64,000 nt of DNA from an uncultured Lachnospiraceae bacterium (lineage in GTDB: Bacteria; Bacillota; Clostridia; Lachnospirales; Lachnospiraceae), in assembly GCA_934293575.1 (NCBI GenBank), contig CAKQYU010000009.1, positions 31,378 to 95,377 of the forward strand, read 5' to 3'. Shown here piece by piece: positions 52,539 to 61,118 of the stretch. The notes under the pieces were generated by a model. It searched no databases. It saw nothing but the letters and a program-made list of their open reading frames with translations, and had not been told where the DNA came from. The position numbers and the translations under genes were made by a program. Every line of letters starts with the position of its first letter. Within the stretch, counting starts at the first letter, position 1.

Positions 52539-53450
52539 ATGAAGATAAAAAAAGGAATGTTGTATATTGGAAGTTTGATGTGTATGTTAATTCTTGCCGG
52601 TTGTGGTGCGAATAAGAATCAGTTATTTGAATTCAAGGAGCCGGATAAGATTTCAGTCGTAACAACAATTTATCCAATGCAGGATTTTGTTACCCAGATA
52701 GGCGGAGATAAGGTTGAGGTCATTAATTTGGTACCCGCCGGAGTAGAGCCGCATGATTTTGAACTGACAACCGGAGATATGGGTTTGTTGGAACAGGCAC
52801 AGATGTTTATTTATAATGGTGCAGGAATGGAACATTTTGTTGATAAAACAATTGATGCATTAGGCAATCAGAATCTGACTGTCGTGGAGGCTTCAAAAAC
52901 AGTAGCTACGATTCCGGGTGGTGAGGAAGAAATTGATCCGCACACATGGTTAAGTATTGAAAATGCAAAGCAGGAATGTGAAGTGATATGCGATGCTTTA
53001 TGTGAGTATGACAAAGAAAATGAAGAATATTATCGTTCCAATTTAGAAACCTATCAGGAAAAGTTAGATGATTTATATAAGCAATACGAACAGACCATAG
53101 AGGGTTGTTCAAAAGATACCATTGTGGTTGCGCATGAGGCATTTGGTTATTTGTGTAATGAGTTTGGTTTAAAGCAGGAGGCGATAGAAGGACTGACTGC
53201 AGATTCGGAACCGGATTCTGCCAGAATGAAAGAAATTATTGATTTATGTAATGAAGAGGATATTAAAATTATCTTTTTTGAGGAATTGGTTAGTCCAAAG
53301 GTCGCACAGACAATCGCATCCGAAACCGGAGCGACAACAATGGTGTTAAATCCGATTGAGGGAATTACTGAGGAACAAAAAGAATCCGGAAGTGATTATA
53401 TTTCTTTGATGCAGGAAAATTGTAAGGCGTTAGAACAGGCATTAAAATAG
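52539..53450 (+). CDS. Zinc/manganese ABC-type substrate-binding lipoprotein
   Basis: Extracytoplasmic metal-binding protein of the ZnuA/AdcA (cluster A-I) family. The 303-residue precursor has a lipoprotein signal with lipobox LAGC (Cys22). Metal-ligand positions are visible: His in VEPHDFE, His in DPHTWLS, His in VVAHEAFGYL, and an acidic residue in ADSEPD. The His-rich loop typical of many zinc-specific proteins is absent; GGEEEIDPH is short and acidic. No ABC permease or ATPase gene is adjacent, so its transporter must be encoded elsewhere. Start ATG follows taaaggag. The YhfC-like gene follows after 16 bases. Confidence 0.88.
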   Translation: MKIKKGMLYIGSLMCMLILAGCGANKNQLFEFKEPDKISVVTTIYPMQDFVTQIGGDKVEVINLVPAGVEPHDFELTTGDMGLLEQAQMFIYNGAGMEHFVDKTIDALGNQNLTVVEASKTVATIPGGEEEIDPHTWLSIENAKQECEVICDALCEYDKENEEYYRSNLETYQEKLDDLYKQYEQTIEGCSKDTIVVAHEAFGYLCNEFGLKQEAIEGLTADSEPDSARMKEIIDLCNEEDIKIIFFEELVSPKVAQTIASETGATTMVLNPIEGITEEQKESGSDYISLMQENCKALEQALK

Positions 53451-53466
53451 AAAATGAGGTAGAGAG

Positions 53467-54273
53467 ATGGTATATGCAGCTTTAGGAAGTATTATCGTTA
53501 CTTGTATAGTTCTTCCATTTGTTATTTTTTTGGTTACAATTATAAGGGATAAAGAAAGTAAATTGCGTCAGCTTATATTTTTTGTAACAGGTGTGGTTGT
53601 TTATTTTGCAACCCAATGGGGAATGAAAGAAAAGGGATTACAGTGGTTGTTTAATAATAAAAAAACAACCGGGTTTGACATGTTTTCTTTTATGGCGAAT
53701 CATTATTTTTTATATTTGGCGGCAGTTGCATGTTCCGGTGCACTTTTGCTATATGTGGTCAGTTTTTTACTGTTCCGTTTTGTATTTCATAGAAACTATA
53801 CGGTAAAAAATATTTTTATGTATGGATTAGGCTTTGGTATGAGTGAATCCATAATGCTTGCGGGAATGAAAAGTATTTATACTTTATATGAGATGAAAAA
53901 GGGAACAGAAGGGGAAATCGGTTCCGGAACAATGGAATTGTTTTTATCCGGTTATGAAAGATTGCTGTTTGTCTTTATACATATTTCGTTATTGATTGTG
54001 TTAGCTTATTTTATACAGAAAAAACAAAATTTTGGTTTATTGGTTATCATTTTTTGTGAAACACTTGCCGGATTTTTACCTGGATTTTTTATCGCATTTT
54101 CTACAGTTAATTATTTGGAGATATATAGCAGAACCGTTGCATTGGGAATTATATATACAATTTTGACATTGGCGGTCATAACAGGACTTATTGTAATAAT
54201 CAATTTAAGATATTCATTTGAAAAGATAAATTGTACAGAAAAAAAGCCAAAAAAACAGGCTAAAATGGACTGA
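53467..54273 (+). CDS. YhfC-like multi-pass membrane protein
   Basis: A 268-residue integral membrane protein with about seven hydrophobic helices. FMYGLGFGMSESIMLAGM in the middle resembles the G-x-G-x-x-x-E motif of YhfC-family proteins, described as putative glutamic intramembrane proteases. Identity is by motif memory only. The C-terminus is basic (KKPKKQAKMD). ATG 53467 follows aggtagagag. It is directly behind the metal-binding lipoprotein gene, so a role in envelope or metal uptake is possible but not shown. Confidence 0.5.
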   Translation: MVYAALGSIIVTCIVLPFVIFLVTIIRDKESKLRQLIFFVTGVVVYFATQWGMKEKGLQWLFNNKKTTGFDMFSFMANHYFLYLAAVACSGALLLYVVSFLLFRFVFHRNYTVKNIFMYGLGFGMSESIMLAGMKSIYTLYEMKKGTEGEIGSGTMELFLSGYERLLFVFIHISLLIVLAYFIQKKQNFGLLVIIFCETLAGFLPGFFIAFSTVNYLEIYSRTVALGIIYTILTLAVITGLIVIINLRYSFEKINCTEKKPKKQAKMD

Positions 54274-54278
54274 TTTTC

Positions 54279-54307
54279 TTGCATTGGCTAAAAATAAATG
54301 ATACATT
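54279..54307 (+). promoter_or_regulatory. Promoter of the pan operon
   Basis: TTGCAT (54279-54284), 17-base spacer, TACATT (54302-54307), some 75 bases before the first gene. Confidence 0.6.
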
Positions 54308-54380
54308 ATTTTCGAGCGGTATTCTTAACAGAAACTGCATCGAATGGTGAGTGTTGTCACGGAAGATAAGAGGTGATGAC

Positions 54381-55238
54381 ATGAAAATAGGTTTTATTGG
54401 TGCCGGCAGGGCTGGCTGTGGACTTGGAAAGTATCTTACTACCAAACAAAATCAGGCAGATATCCGAATAACCGGTTACTACAGTTTATTAGCAGATGAT
54501 GCCAGATGGGCATCAGATTTTACGGATTCTATGTTCTTTGAGACGATAGAAGACGTAATTGATTCAAGCGATTCCATTATTCTCTCGACTCCGGATGGAG
54601 CGATAAAGGACACATGGGATACGATTCCAAAGGATAAGATTAAAGGCAAGATAATTTGTCATTTAAGTGGCTCCTTATCATCCGATGTATTTTCAGGGAT
54701 AGATAGCTATGGTGCGTATGGTATATCTATTCATCCAATGGTCGCATTCAGCGACAAAGAATCCGTATATGAACAACTAAATGAAGTAAGCTTTACGTTA
54801 GAGGGTCATGCATATGCTGTTGCCAAATGGCAGACGTTATTTGAGACAACCGGGAATGCAGCGATTACAATCAAAAAAGAGGTTAAGCCTTTGTATCATG
54901 CTGCTGCAAGTGTGTTAAGCAATCAGGTAATTGCAGTGTTGGATATGGGTTATGACCTATTAAAAAGATGCGGCTTTTCCGAAGACGAGGCACGAAGCTT
55001 CAGTCGTGTTCTGGTGAAAAATAATGTTGCAAATGTGATTCAAAACGGAACCGTATCGGCGCTTACCGGACCGGTTGAACGGGGAGATACGGAAACCGTA
55101 AAAAAACATTTGGACGTACTGACAGAGAGCGAAAAAGAGCTTTATCAGGCTTGTGGAAAGCGGTTGGTTCAGATATCAAAATTAAAAAATCCGGATAAGG
55201 ATTATTCAGCGTTAGAAAAGCAAATGGATGAAGATTGA
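54381..55238 (+). CDS. panG: Rossmann/DUF2520 oxidoreductase, probable ketopantoate reductase (PanG type)
   Basis: A 285-residue protein with an N-terminal NAD(P) motif IGFIGAGRAGCGLGKYL and a C-terminal DUF2520 helical domain (VKPLYHAAASVLSNQVIAVLD, SALTGPVERGD). The pan operon otherwise lacks panE, and this gene stands first with panB, panC and panD behind it. A PanG-type reductase converting ketopantoate to pantoate is therefore the best inference; PanG enzymes have been described as PanE substitutes in other bacteria. ATG 54381 follows agaggtgatg; the frame extends to 54351 without support. Confidence 0.7.
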   Translation: MKIGFIGAGRAGCGLGKYLTTKQNQADIRITGYYSLLADDARWASDFTDSMFFETIEDVIDSSDSIILSTPDGAIKDTWDTIPKDKIKGKIICHLSGSLSSDVFSGIDSYGAYGISIHPMVAFSDKESVYEQLNEVSFTLEGHAYAVAKWQTLFETTGNAAITIKKEVKPLYHAAASVLSNQVIAVLDMGYDLLKRCGFSEDEARSFSRVLVKNNVANVIQNGTVSALTGPVERGDTETVKKHLDVLTESEKELYQACGKRLVQISKLKNPDKDYSALEKQMDED

Positions 55239-55261
55239 AAATTCAATTACAGGAGGCAGAC

Positions 55262-56089
55262 ATGAAAAATACAGTTACAACTTTTAAAAAAGCAAAGGAA
55301 GACGGAACAAAGTTAACGATGTTAACGGCGTATGATTATTCAACGGCAAAGTTAATCGATGAAGCCGGTATTAATTCCATTTTGATCGGGGATTCTCTGG
55401 GAAATGTCATTCTCGGATACGAGGATACCATTTCTGTGACCATGGAGGATATGATTCATCACAGTGCAGCAGTTGCAAGAGGTGCAAAGAATGCATTGGT
55501 TATATGTGATATGCCCTTTATGAGTTATCAGACTTCCGTGTATGATGCTGTGGTGAATGCAGGACGATTGATGAAAGAAGGACGTGCGGGAGCTGTAAAA
55601 TTAGAAGGTGGAATTGAGGTTTGTCCTCAGATTAAAGCCATCGTGGATGCAGGGATTCCGGTATGTGCACATTTAGGATTAACACCACAGTCAATCAATG
55701 CTTTTGGTGGATTTAAGGTACAGGGTAAGACAGAGGCTGCGGCTAAGAAGTTAATCGAGGATGCAAAGGCAGTTGAGAATGCCGGTGCATTTGCAGTTGT
55801 TTTAGAGTGTGTTCCGACTAAGGTGGCGGAGCTGGTTACGAAAGCAGTTCACATTCCGACCATCGGAATCGGTGCCGGTAATGTATGTGACGGTCAGGTA
55901 TTGGTATATCAGGATATGCTTGGCATGTTCAGTGATTTTACACCGAAGTTTGTAAGAAGGTTTGCGGATATCGGAACCATTATGAAGGATGCATTTAAGG
56001 CATATGATGTGGCAGTGAAGGACGGAAGCTTCCCGGCAAAAGAGCATGAATATGCCATCAGTGATGATATATTGGAAAAATTATATTAA
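55262..56089 (+). CDS. panB: 3-methyl-2-oxobutanoate hydroxymethyltransferase
   Basis: Makes ketopantoate from 2-oxoisovalerate and methylene-tetrahydrofolate. The 275-residue TIM-barrel protein has LTAYDYSTAKLIDEAGI, LIGDSLGNVILGY with the metal-binding Asp, KLEGG, AHLGLTPQSINAFGGFKVQG and TIGIGAGNVCDGQVLVYQDMLG, all PanB signatures. ATG 55262 follows aggaggca; the frame extends to 55235 over the end of the preceding gene. It is second in the pathway operon, 17 bases before panC. Confidence 0.96.
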   Translation: MKNTVTTFKKAKEDGTKLTMLTAYDYSTAKLIDEAGINSILIGDSLGNVILGYEDTISVTMEDMIHHSAAVARGAKNALVICDMPFMSYQTSVYDAVVNAGRLMKEGRAGAVKLEGGIEVCPQIKAIVDAGIPVCAHLGLTPQSINAFGGFKVQGKTEAAAKKLIEDAKAVENAGAFAVVLECVPTKVAELVTKAVHIPTIGIGAGNVCDGQVLVYQDMLGMFSDFTPKFVRRFADIGTIMKDAFKAYDVAVKDGSFPAKEHEYAISDDILEKLY

Positions 56090-56106
56090 TAGAAGGAGAT
56101 AGAAGG

Positions 56107-56949
56107 ATGAAGATTTCAGGAAGTATTAAAGAGACAAGAGATTTGGTAAAAGAGTGGAAGTCACAGGGAATGTCAGTTGCATTGGTGCCTACAATGGGTT
56201 ATTTGCATGAAGGTCACAAGAGTCTGATGGAGAGAGCCAGAAAAGAAAATGACAAGGTGGTTGTCAGTATTTTTGTAAATCCGATGCAGTTTGGTCCAAA
56301 TGAAGATCTGGAGGCTTATCCAAGAGATTTGGAGCATGATTCCAAAATCTGTGAAGCAGCCGGTGTGGATTTGATTTTTCATCCGGAGGTTTCTGAAATG
56401 TATGGACCGGATTTCCATAGCTTTGTTGATATGAGCGTGTTACCGGAGCAGTTATGCGGTAAAAGTCGTCCCGTACATTTCCGTGGGGTGCAGACGGTAG
56501 TCAGCAAGCTGTTCCATATTGTACCGGCAAATCGTGCTTATTTCGGACAAAAGGATGCACAGCAGCTTGCAATTATCCGTCGTATGGTCATTGATTTAGA
56601 TTTTGATATTGAAATTATCGGTTGTCCGATTGTCAGAGAAGCAGACGGACTTGCTAAAAGCTCTCGAAATACTTATTTATCTGAAGAGGAAAGAGCACAG
56701 GCAGTTATCTTGAATCAGTCCTTAGAAGAAGCTATGAAAGCCATTGAATCCGGTGAAAAGGATGCCGCAAAGGTAAAACAGATTATTACAGATAAGTTAA
56801 ATACCTGTCCTCTTGCTAAGATTGATTATGTGGAAGTGGTAAGCTTTGATAATATCCAGCCGATTGAAAAAATAGAAGGTGCCGTATTGATTGCCATTGC
56901 TGTTTATATCGGTTCAACCCGTTTGATTGATAACCGTATTATGATGTAA
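56107..56949 (+). CDS. panC: Pantothenate synthetase
   Basis: Joins pantoate and beta-alanine with ATP to make pantothenate. The 280-residue protein has the HxGH nucleotidyl-transfer motif in VPTMGYLHEGHKSL, VSIFVNPMQFGPNEDL, FGQKDAQQLAIIRRM and the KMSKS-like region LAKSSRNTYLS. ATG 56107 follows agaagga. Both substrates come from products encoded around it: pantoate via PanB and the PanG-like reductase, and beta-alanine via PanD. Confidence 0.97.
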   Translation: MKISGSIKETRDLVKEWKSQGMSVALVPTMGYLHEGHKSLMERARKENDKVVVSIFVNPMQFGPNEDLEAYPRDLEHDSKICEAAGVDLIFHPEVSEMYGPDFHSFVDMSVLPEQLCGKSRPVHFRGVQTVVSKLFHIVPANRAYFGQKDAQQLAIIRRMVIDLDFDIEIIGCPIVREADGLAKSSRNTYLSEEERAQAVILNQSLEEAMKAIESGEKDAAKVKQIITDKLNTCPLAKIDYVEVVSFDNIQPIEKIEGAVLIAIAVYIGSTRLIDNRIMM

Positions 56950-57050
56950 GAGGCAGCCGGTTAATCATATTAAATTTTCATAAATAAATGCGGAAATGTA
57001 AGTTGCAAAACGTTTCATAATTATCAGGGAAAGATTTGAAGGAGAAAATT

Positions 57051-57446
57051 ATGTTAGTGAACATGTTAAAAGGAAAAATACATCGTGCAACCGTTGTACA
57101 GGCAGAGCTTAACTATGTTGGAAGTATTACGGTGGATCCGGTTTTAATGGAGGCAGCTGGCATATTGGAGTATGAATATGTGCAGATTGTGGATGTAGAA
57201 AACGGAAATCGCTTTGAAACCTATACCATTGCCGGCGAGCCGAATTCCGGCATGATCTGTTTAAACGGAGCAGCAGCCCGTCAGGTTGCGGTAGGGGATC
57301 ATGTCATTATTATGTGTTATGCACAGATGACACCGGAAGAGGCAAAGGAGCACAAGCCAAGTGTTGTTTTTGTAGATGATAAAAACGGAATTGCAAAGGT
57401 TTCCAATTACGAAAAGCACGGTGTGTTAAGCCCTAAATTTGATTAA
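57051..57446 (+). CDS. panD: Aspartate 1-decarboxylase
   Basis: Pyruvoyl enzyme that decarboxylates aspartate to beta-alanine. The 131-residue proenzyme has the self-cleavage site Gly24-Ser25 in NYVGSITVD, where Ser25 becomes the pyruvoyl group, and NGAAARQVAVGDHVII in the C-terminal part. The ATG at 57051 is correct because the cleavage serine then falls at the family-standard position 25; the TTG at 57036 overlaps the ribosome binding site aaggag. About 100 bases separate it from panC. Confidence 0.96.
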   Translation: MLVNMLKGKIHRATVVQAELNYVGSITVDPVLMEAAGILEYEYVQIVDVENGNRFETYTIAGEPNSGMICLNGAAARQVAVGDHVIIMCYAQMTPEEAKEHKPSVVFVDDKNGIAKVSNYEKHGVLSPKFD

Positions 57447-57489
57447 TGGAATTGGACTTGTAAAAATACGTTGAAAATGGATTTACACA

Positions 57490-57519
57490 TTGAAAATATA
57501 CCGGACTTTGTGATAGCAT
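57490..57519 (+). promoter_or_regulatory. Possible promoter of coaBC
   Basis: TTGAAA (57490-57495), 18-base spacer, TAGCAT (57514-57519). The -10 is poor. Confidence 0.35.
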
Positions 57520-57613
57520 TAGAACTGTCAGAAGAAGAATTTTGTATATTTTTGATGTGTATTTTCATTTTTATGGAATGATAGATTGATAAAAGGATAT
57601 TTGGAGGAACATT

Positions 57614-58801
57614 ATGTTAAAAGGTAAAACAGTTGTGTTAGGTGTAACGGGTTCAATTGCGGCATACAAGATTGCAAATCTTGCCAGTATGTTAGTTAAG
57701 CTGCATGCTGATGTGAATGTTATCATGACAAAGAATGCTACCAATTTTATTAACCCGATTACATTTGAGACATTAACAAGTAATAAATGTCTGGTGGATA
57801 CCTTTGACCGGAATTTTCAGTTTAATGTAGAGCATGTTGCCCTTGCAAAGCGTGCGGATATATTTATGGTCGCTCCGGCATCTGCCAATGTCATCGGAAA
57901 GATTGCAAATGGAATTGCAGATGATATGCTGACAACAACCATTATGGCTTGCAAGGCACCAAAATACATTGCACCTGCCATGAATACCAATATGTTTGAA
58001 AATGAAATTGTACAGGATAATTTAAAAAAATTACAGAAATACGGCTACGAGCTCATCACTCCCGCAACAGGTTATCTGGCATGCGGTGATACAGGCTCCG
58101 GAAAACTTCCTTCAGAGGAAACCTTACTTTCTTATATTATGAAGGAGCTTCATTATGAGAAGGATATGACAGGAAAAAAGGTGGTTGTAACAGCCGGTCC
58201 TACCATGGAGGCAATTGATCCGGTTCGGTTTATTTCCAATCATTCCACCGGAAAGATGGGATACGCCATTGCAAAATGCGCAATGGAGCGTGGAGCGGAT
58301 GTAACATTAATTTCAGGACAAACAGCGATTGAAAAGCCGGGTTTTGTGAAAGTAATCGATGTAGTCAGTGCCAAGGATATGTTTGAGGCAGTAAAAAAAG
58401 AGGCAGAGGATGCGGACTTTATTATTAAATCAGCGGCAGTGGCTGATTATACGCCTGTTACGGTTGCAGAGGAAAAGATTAAAAAATCAGACGATGATAT
58501 GTCCATTTCCCTTGCCCGGACAACAGATATATTAAAATATCTTGGAGAACATAAGAAGCCTGGTCAGAAGCTTTGCGGTTTTGCAATGGAAACAAAGGAT
58601 ATGTTAGAAAATGCCACAAAGAAATTAACGGCAAAAAATGCAGACATGATTGTTGCTAATAATTTAAAGGTGGCTGGAGCCGGATTTGGAACTGATACTA
58701 ATGTAGTAACATTGATTAAAAAGGATGAAGTAAAAGAACTTCCGATTCTTTCAAAGGATGAGGTTGCTAAGGCGATATTAGATGAATTACTTCAGTTGTA
58801 A
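57614..58801 (+). CDS. coaBC: Bifunctional phosphopantothenoylcysteine decarboxylase/synthetase
   Basis: Carries out two steps from 4'-phosphopantothenate to 4'-phosphopantetheine. The 395-residue protein has an N-terminal flavoprotein CoaC domain (VTGSIAAYKIANL, active-site His in FNVEHVALAKRAD, PAMNTNMFE, and the flap Cys in YLACGDTGSGKL) and a C-terminal CoaB domain from about 190 (TAGPTMEAIDPVRFISN, STGKMG, SAAVADYTP, EEKIKKS). Placed directly after panBCD, it continues pantothenate toward CoA, which fits the high CoA demand of butyrate fermentation (inference). Start ATG follows tggagga. Confidence 0.96.
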   Translation: MLKGKTVVLGVTGSIAAYKIANLASMLVKLHADVNVIMTKNATNFINPITFETLTSNKCLVDTFDRNFQFNVEHVALAKRADIFMVAPASANVIGKIANGIADDMLTTTIMACKAPKYIAPAMNTNMFENEIVQDNLKKLQKYGYELITPATGYLACGDTGSGKLPSEETLLSYIMKELHYEKDMTGKKVVVTAGPTMEAIDPVRFISNHSTGKMGYAIAKCAMERGADVTLISGQTAIEKPGFVKVIDVVSAKDMFEAVKKEAEDADFIIKSAAVADYTPVTVAEEKIKKSDDDMSISLARTTDILKYLGEHKKPGQKLCGFAMETKDMLENATKKLTAKNADMIVANNLKVAGAGFGTDTNVVTLIKKDEVKELPILSKDEVAKAILDELLQL

Positions 58802-58864
58802 GGAAGCGGCTCAAAGAAAAGGTCGTTAAAGGTATAACGGAAAATAACAAAAGAGGATAGGAAC

Positions 58865-59674
58865 ATGGATAAAAAGGTTTTAATTTTAGATATTGACGGT
58901 ACATTAACAAACAGCAAAAAGGAGATTACGCCAAAGACGTTAGAGGCGATGCTTAAGGTTCAGGAGGCAGGTCATACAATTATGATTGCATCCGGCAGAC
59001 CGACGCATGGTGTCAAATGGGTATCGGATGCTTTACAGTTGGAAAAATTTGGTGGTTATGTATTGAATTTTAACGGTGCCAGAATTACAAATGTAAAGAC
59101 AAAGGAAGTCGTATATCAGCAGATGTTTCCAAAGGAATGTATGAAGCCTCTTTATGAATATGCTCTTTCTCACGATATGGGCTTTATGACATACGAAAAA
59201 AATTACCTTTTGTATGGAACCAGATTAGATGAACATATGGAGTTTGAAGCAAGACTAAATCATCTGGAATTAAAGCATGTAGATGATATGATTGCCTATG
59301 TGGATTTTGATGTAAATAAATGTTTATTTACTGCAAATGTAGACGTGGCACCTCAATTGGAACAGGAATTGGCAGCTCTTTACAAAGATCAATTAAGCAT
59401 TTATCGTTCAGAACCGTTCTTTATTGAAGCAATGCCGTTAGGTGTGGATAAGGCAGCTTCCCTTGACCGATTATTTCAAATTATCGGAGTGGATAAGAAG
59501 AATTCCATTGCCTGTGGTGATGGATTTAATGATATGTCCATGATTCAGTATGCCGGAATCGGCGTAGCCATGGCAAATGCACAGGATGCAGTCAAAGAGG
59601 TTGCGGATGTGATTACATCAAAGACAAATGATGAAGACGGTCTGTTAGAGGTTGTGGAACGTTATTTGTTGTAA
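58865..59674 (+). CDS. Cof-type HAD-superfamily phosphatase
   Basis: A 269-residue cytoplasmic phosphatase of the HAD IIB (Cof) group. Motif I ILDIDGTLTNS holds the nucleophilic Asp, motif II is MIASGRP, motif III Lys is in LGVDKAASL, and motif IV is ACGDGFNDMSMI. The type C2 cap lies between about 85 and 190. These enzymes act on sugar phosphates, nucleotides or flavins, and the substrate cannot be predicted. ATG 58865 follows agaggatag. It lies 63 bases behind coaBC and may share its transcript. Confidence 0.9.
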   Translation: MDKKVLILDIDGTLTNSKKEITPKTLEAMLKVQEAGHTIMIASGRPTHGVKWVSDALQLEKFGGYVLNFNGARITNVKTKEVVYQQMFPKECMKPLYEYALSHDMGFMTYEKNYLLYGTRLDEHMEFEARLNHLELKHVDDMIAYVDFDVNKCLFTANVDVAPQLEQELAALYKDQLSIYRSEPFFIEAMPLGVDKAASLDRLFQIIGVDKKNSIACGDGFNDMSMIQYAGIGVAMANAQDAVKEVADVITSKTNDEDGLLEVVERYLL

Positions 59675-59754
59675 GCTGACTATACAGATATGAGATTATT
59701 TTCAATCGGAATAAGAAATCTTATAGGATGAGCATGCATTTATGAGGATAGAAT

Positions 59755-60024
59755 ATGAAAATAAGAAAACATTATTACGTCAGTGGAAGTGTACAGGGAG
59801 TCGGATTTCGATACCGGGCTTATCATCTGGCAAATTCGTTGGGAATAACCGGATATGTGACCAACCTATATGATGGCAGAGTTGAGTTGGAATTGCAGGG
59901 AGAAAAGGATTTCGTGAATGGATTCCTTGACCGGATTGCGCAGGGAAGCTTCATCTATATTGATGACGTGGAAGTTTCTTCCATGGCTGTAGAGGAAGAA
60001 GAGAGAGCGTTTCAGATTCGGTAG
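59755..60024 (+). CDS. acyP: Acylphosphatase
   Basis: An 89-residue enzyme hydrolysing carboxyl-phosphate bonds. The conserved P-loop Arg lies in SGSVQGVGFRYRAYHLA and the catalytic Asn in GYVTNLYDGRVELELQG. Length is standard. ATG 59755 follows aggataga. In a butyrate producer, acyl phosphates such as butyryl or acetyl phosphate are plausible substrates, but this is inference. Confidence 0.93.
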   Translation: MKIRKHYYVSGSVQGVGFRYRAYHLANSLGITGYVTNLYDGRVELELQGEKDFVNGFLDRIAQGSFIYIDDVEVSSMAVEEEERAFQIR

Positions 60025-60137
60025 GATTTACATTTTGATTGGAATAAGAATTTTTGTAATATATAACAGCAGACATTAATATGGAATACAAAAGATTTGG
60101 AAATAAGATAATTCTGTTAAGTACTTGAGGAATAAAT

Positions 60138-60425
60138 ATGATTTGGAATCTATTATATAACAATTTATTTATTGTATATTTATGTGTAATCAACCTGTTT
60201 ACCTTTGCAATCTATGGGATTGACAAATGGAAGGCAAAGCATAACAAATGGCGTATCCGGGAAGCGACCTTGCTGGGATTGGCAGTAATCGGTGGCAGCA
60301 TCGGGGCATTTGCCGGAATGTATGTATTCCGGCATAAGACAAAGCACCGGTATTTTGTAGTGGGGATACCGGTTATATTCATAATACAGGTAATAGTAAC
60401 AGCAGTAATCGTGAAAGGAATGTGA
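60138..60425 (+). CDS. DUF1294 family small membrane protein
   Basis: A 95-residue membrane protein of the DUF1294 family. Three hydrophobic helices are visible (about 8-28, 42-64, 74-93). The family block FAIYGIDKWKAKHNKWRIREATLLGLAVIGGS is present, followed by HKTKHRYF. Function is unknown. ATG 60138 has a weak purine site (gaggaataaat). It lies between acylphosphatase and a CinA-type gene without clear terminators. Confidence 0.8.
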   Translation: MIWNLLYNNLFIVYLCVINLFTFAIYGIDKWKAKHNKWRIREATLLGLAVIGGSIGAFAGMYVFRHKTKHRYFVVGIPVIFIIQVIVTAVIVKGM

Positions 60426-60489
60426 ATATTTAAAACCGTAATAAAGGATTTAAAGGCAGTATAGCCTATGCAGGAGGACAGAAATAAAT

Positions 60490-60996
60490 ATGTCAAAAAA
60501 ATATATAGAATCAGAAATCCGAAAGGATTATGAGAAGCTGACAAAACTTTTAATTGAGAAGCATATGACCATTACTACGATGGAATCGGCAACCGCCGGG
60601 CAGCTTGCATCATTGATTACGGATACGGAAGGTTCTTCCGCAGTATTAAAGGGTGCCTTTGTTACCTACTGTAATGAAGCAAAAATTATGCAGGGGGTTG
60701 CGAAAGAAATCATTGACCGGTATACAGTGTATTCCAAGGAAACCGCAGAGGCGATGGCAAAAGCCTGCATAAAGGCATATCAGGCGGATATCGGAATCGG
60801 AGTGACCGGAACAATGGGAAATGTTGACCCGGATAATCAGGCTTCATCCGTTCCGGGTCAGGTTTATTTTGCAATGGGAATAGAGGGCAATATGGAATCT
60901 TATTATGTTGAATTGGAACCACAGCCAACAAGATTAGCATATAAATTAGCAGTTGCAAAAGAAATATATGATGTATTAATGGAGTGTTTAATATAA
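60490..60996 (+). CDS. CinA C-terminal-type nicotinamide-nucleotide amidase (PncC-like)
   Basis: A 168-residue stand-alone amidase domain like E. coli PncC, which deamidates NMN in pyridine nucleotide salvage. MTITTMESATAGQLASLITDTEGSS, FVTYCNEAKIMQG and IGVTGTMGNVDPDN are the family blocks. In typical members the last block reads GxxG-P; here the glycine-proline part is altered to TMGNVDP. The competence-associated N-terminal domain of full-length CinA is absent. Start ATG 60490 follows aggaggacag. A good terminator follows. Confidence 0.85.
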   Translation: MSKKYIESEIRKDYEKLTKLLIEKHMTITTMESATAGQLASLITDTEGSSAVLKGAFVTYCNEAKIMQGVAKEIIDRYTVYSKETAEAMAKACIKAYQADIGIGVTGTMGNVDPDNQASSVPGQVYFAMGIEGNMESYYVELEPQPTRLAYKLAVAKEIYDVLMECLI

Positions 60997-60997
60997 G

Positions 60998-61030
60998 AAA
61001 AAGATGGGATAGGGCATCCCGTCTTTTTTT
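60998..61030 (+). terminator. Intrinsic terminator after the CinA-type gene
   Basis: AAAAAGATGGGAT (60998-61010) pairs with ATCCCGTCTTTTT (61016-61028) with one G-U pair, loop AGGGC, then T. Confidence 0.9.
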
Positions 61031-61049
61031 ATAATCGTACAATGTTTGG

Positions 61050-61078
61050 TTGCTTTTTTTATGTGATTCGTGCATAAT
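61050..61078 (+). promoter_or_regulatory. Promoter of uraA
   Basis: TTGCTT (61050-61055), 17-base spacer, CATAAT (61073-61078), about 40 bases before the start. No PyrR-type attenuator fits in this short leader. Confidence 0.6.
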
Positions 61079-61118
61079 AAAGTAGATTAAAATAATGAAT
61101 ACAAAGAGAGGAAGAAGT

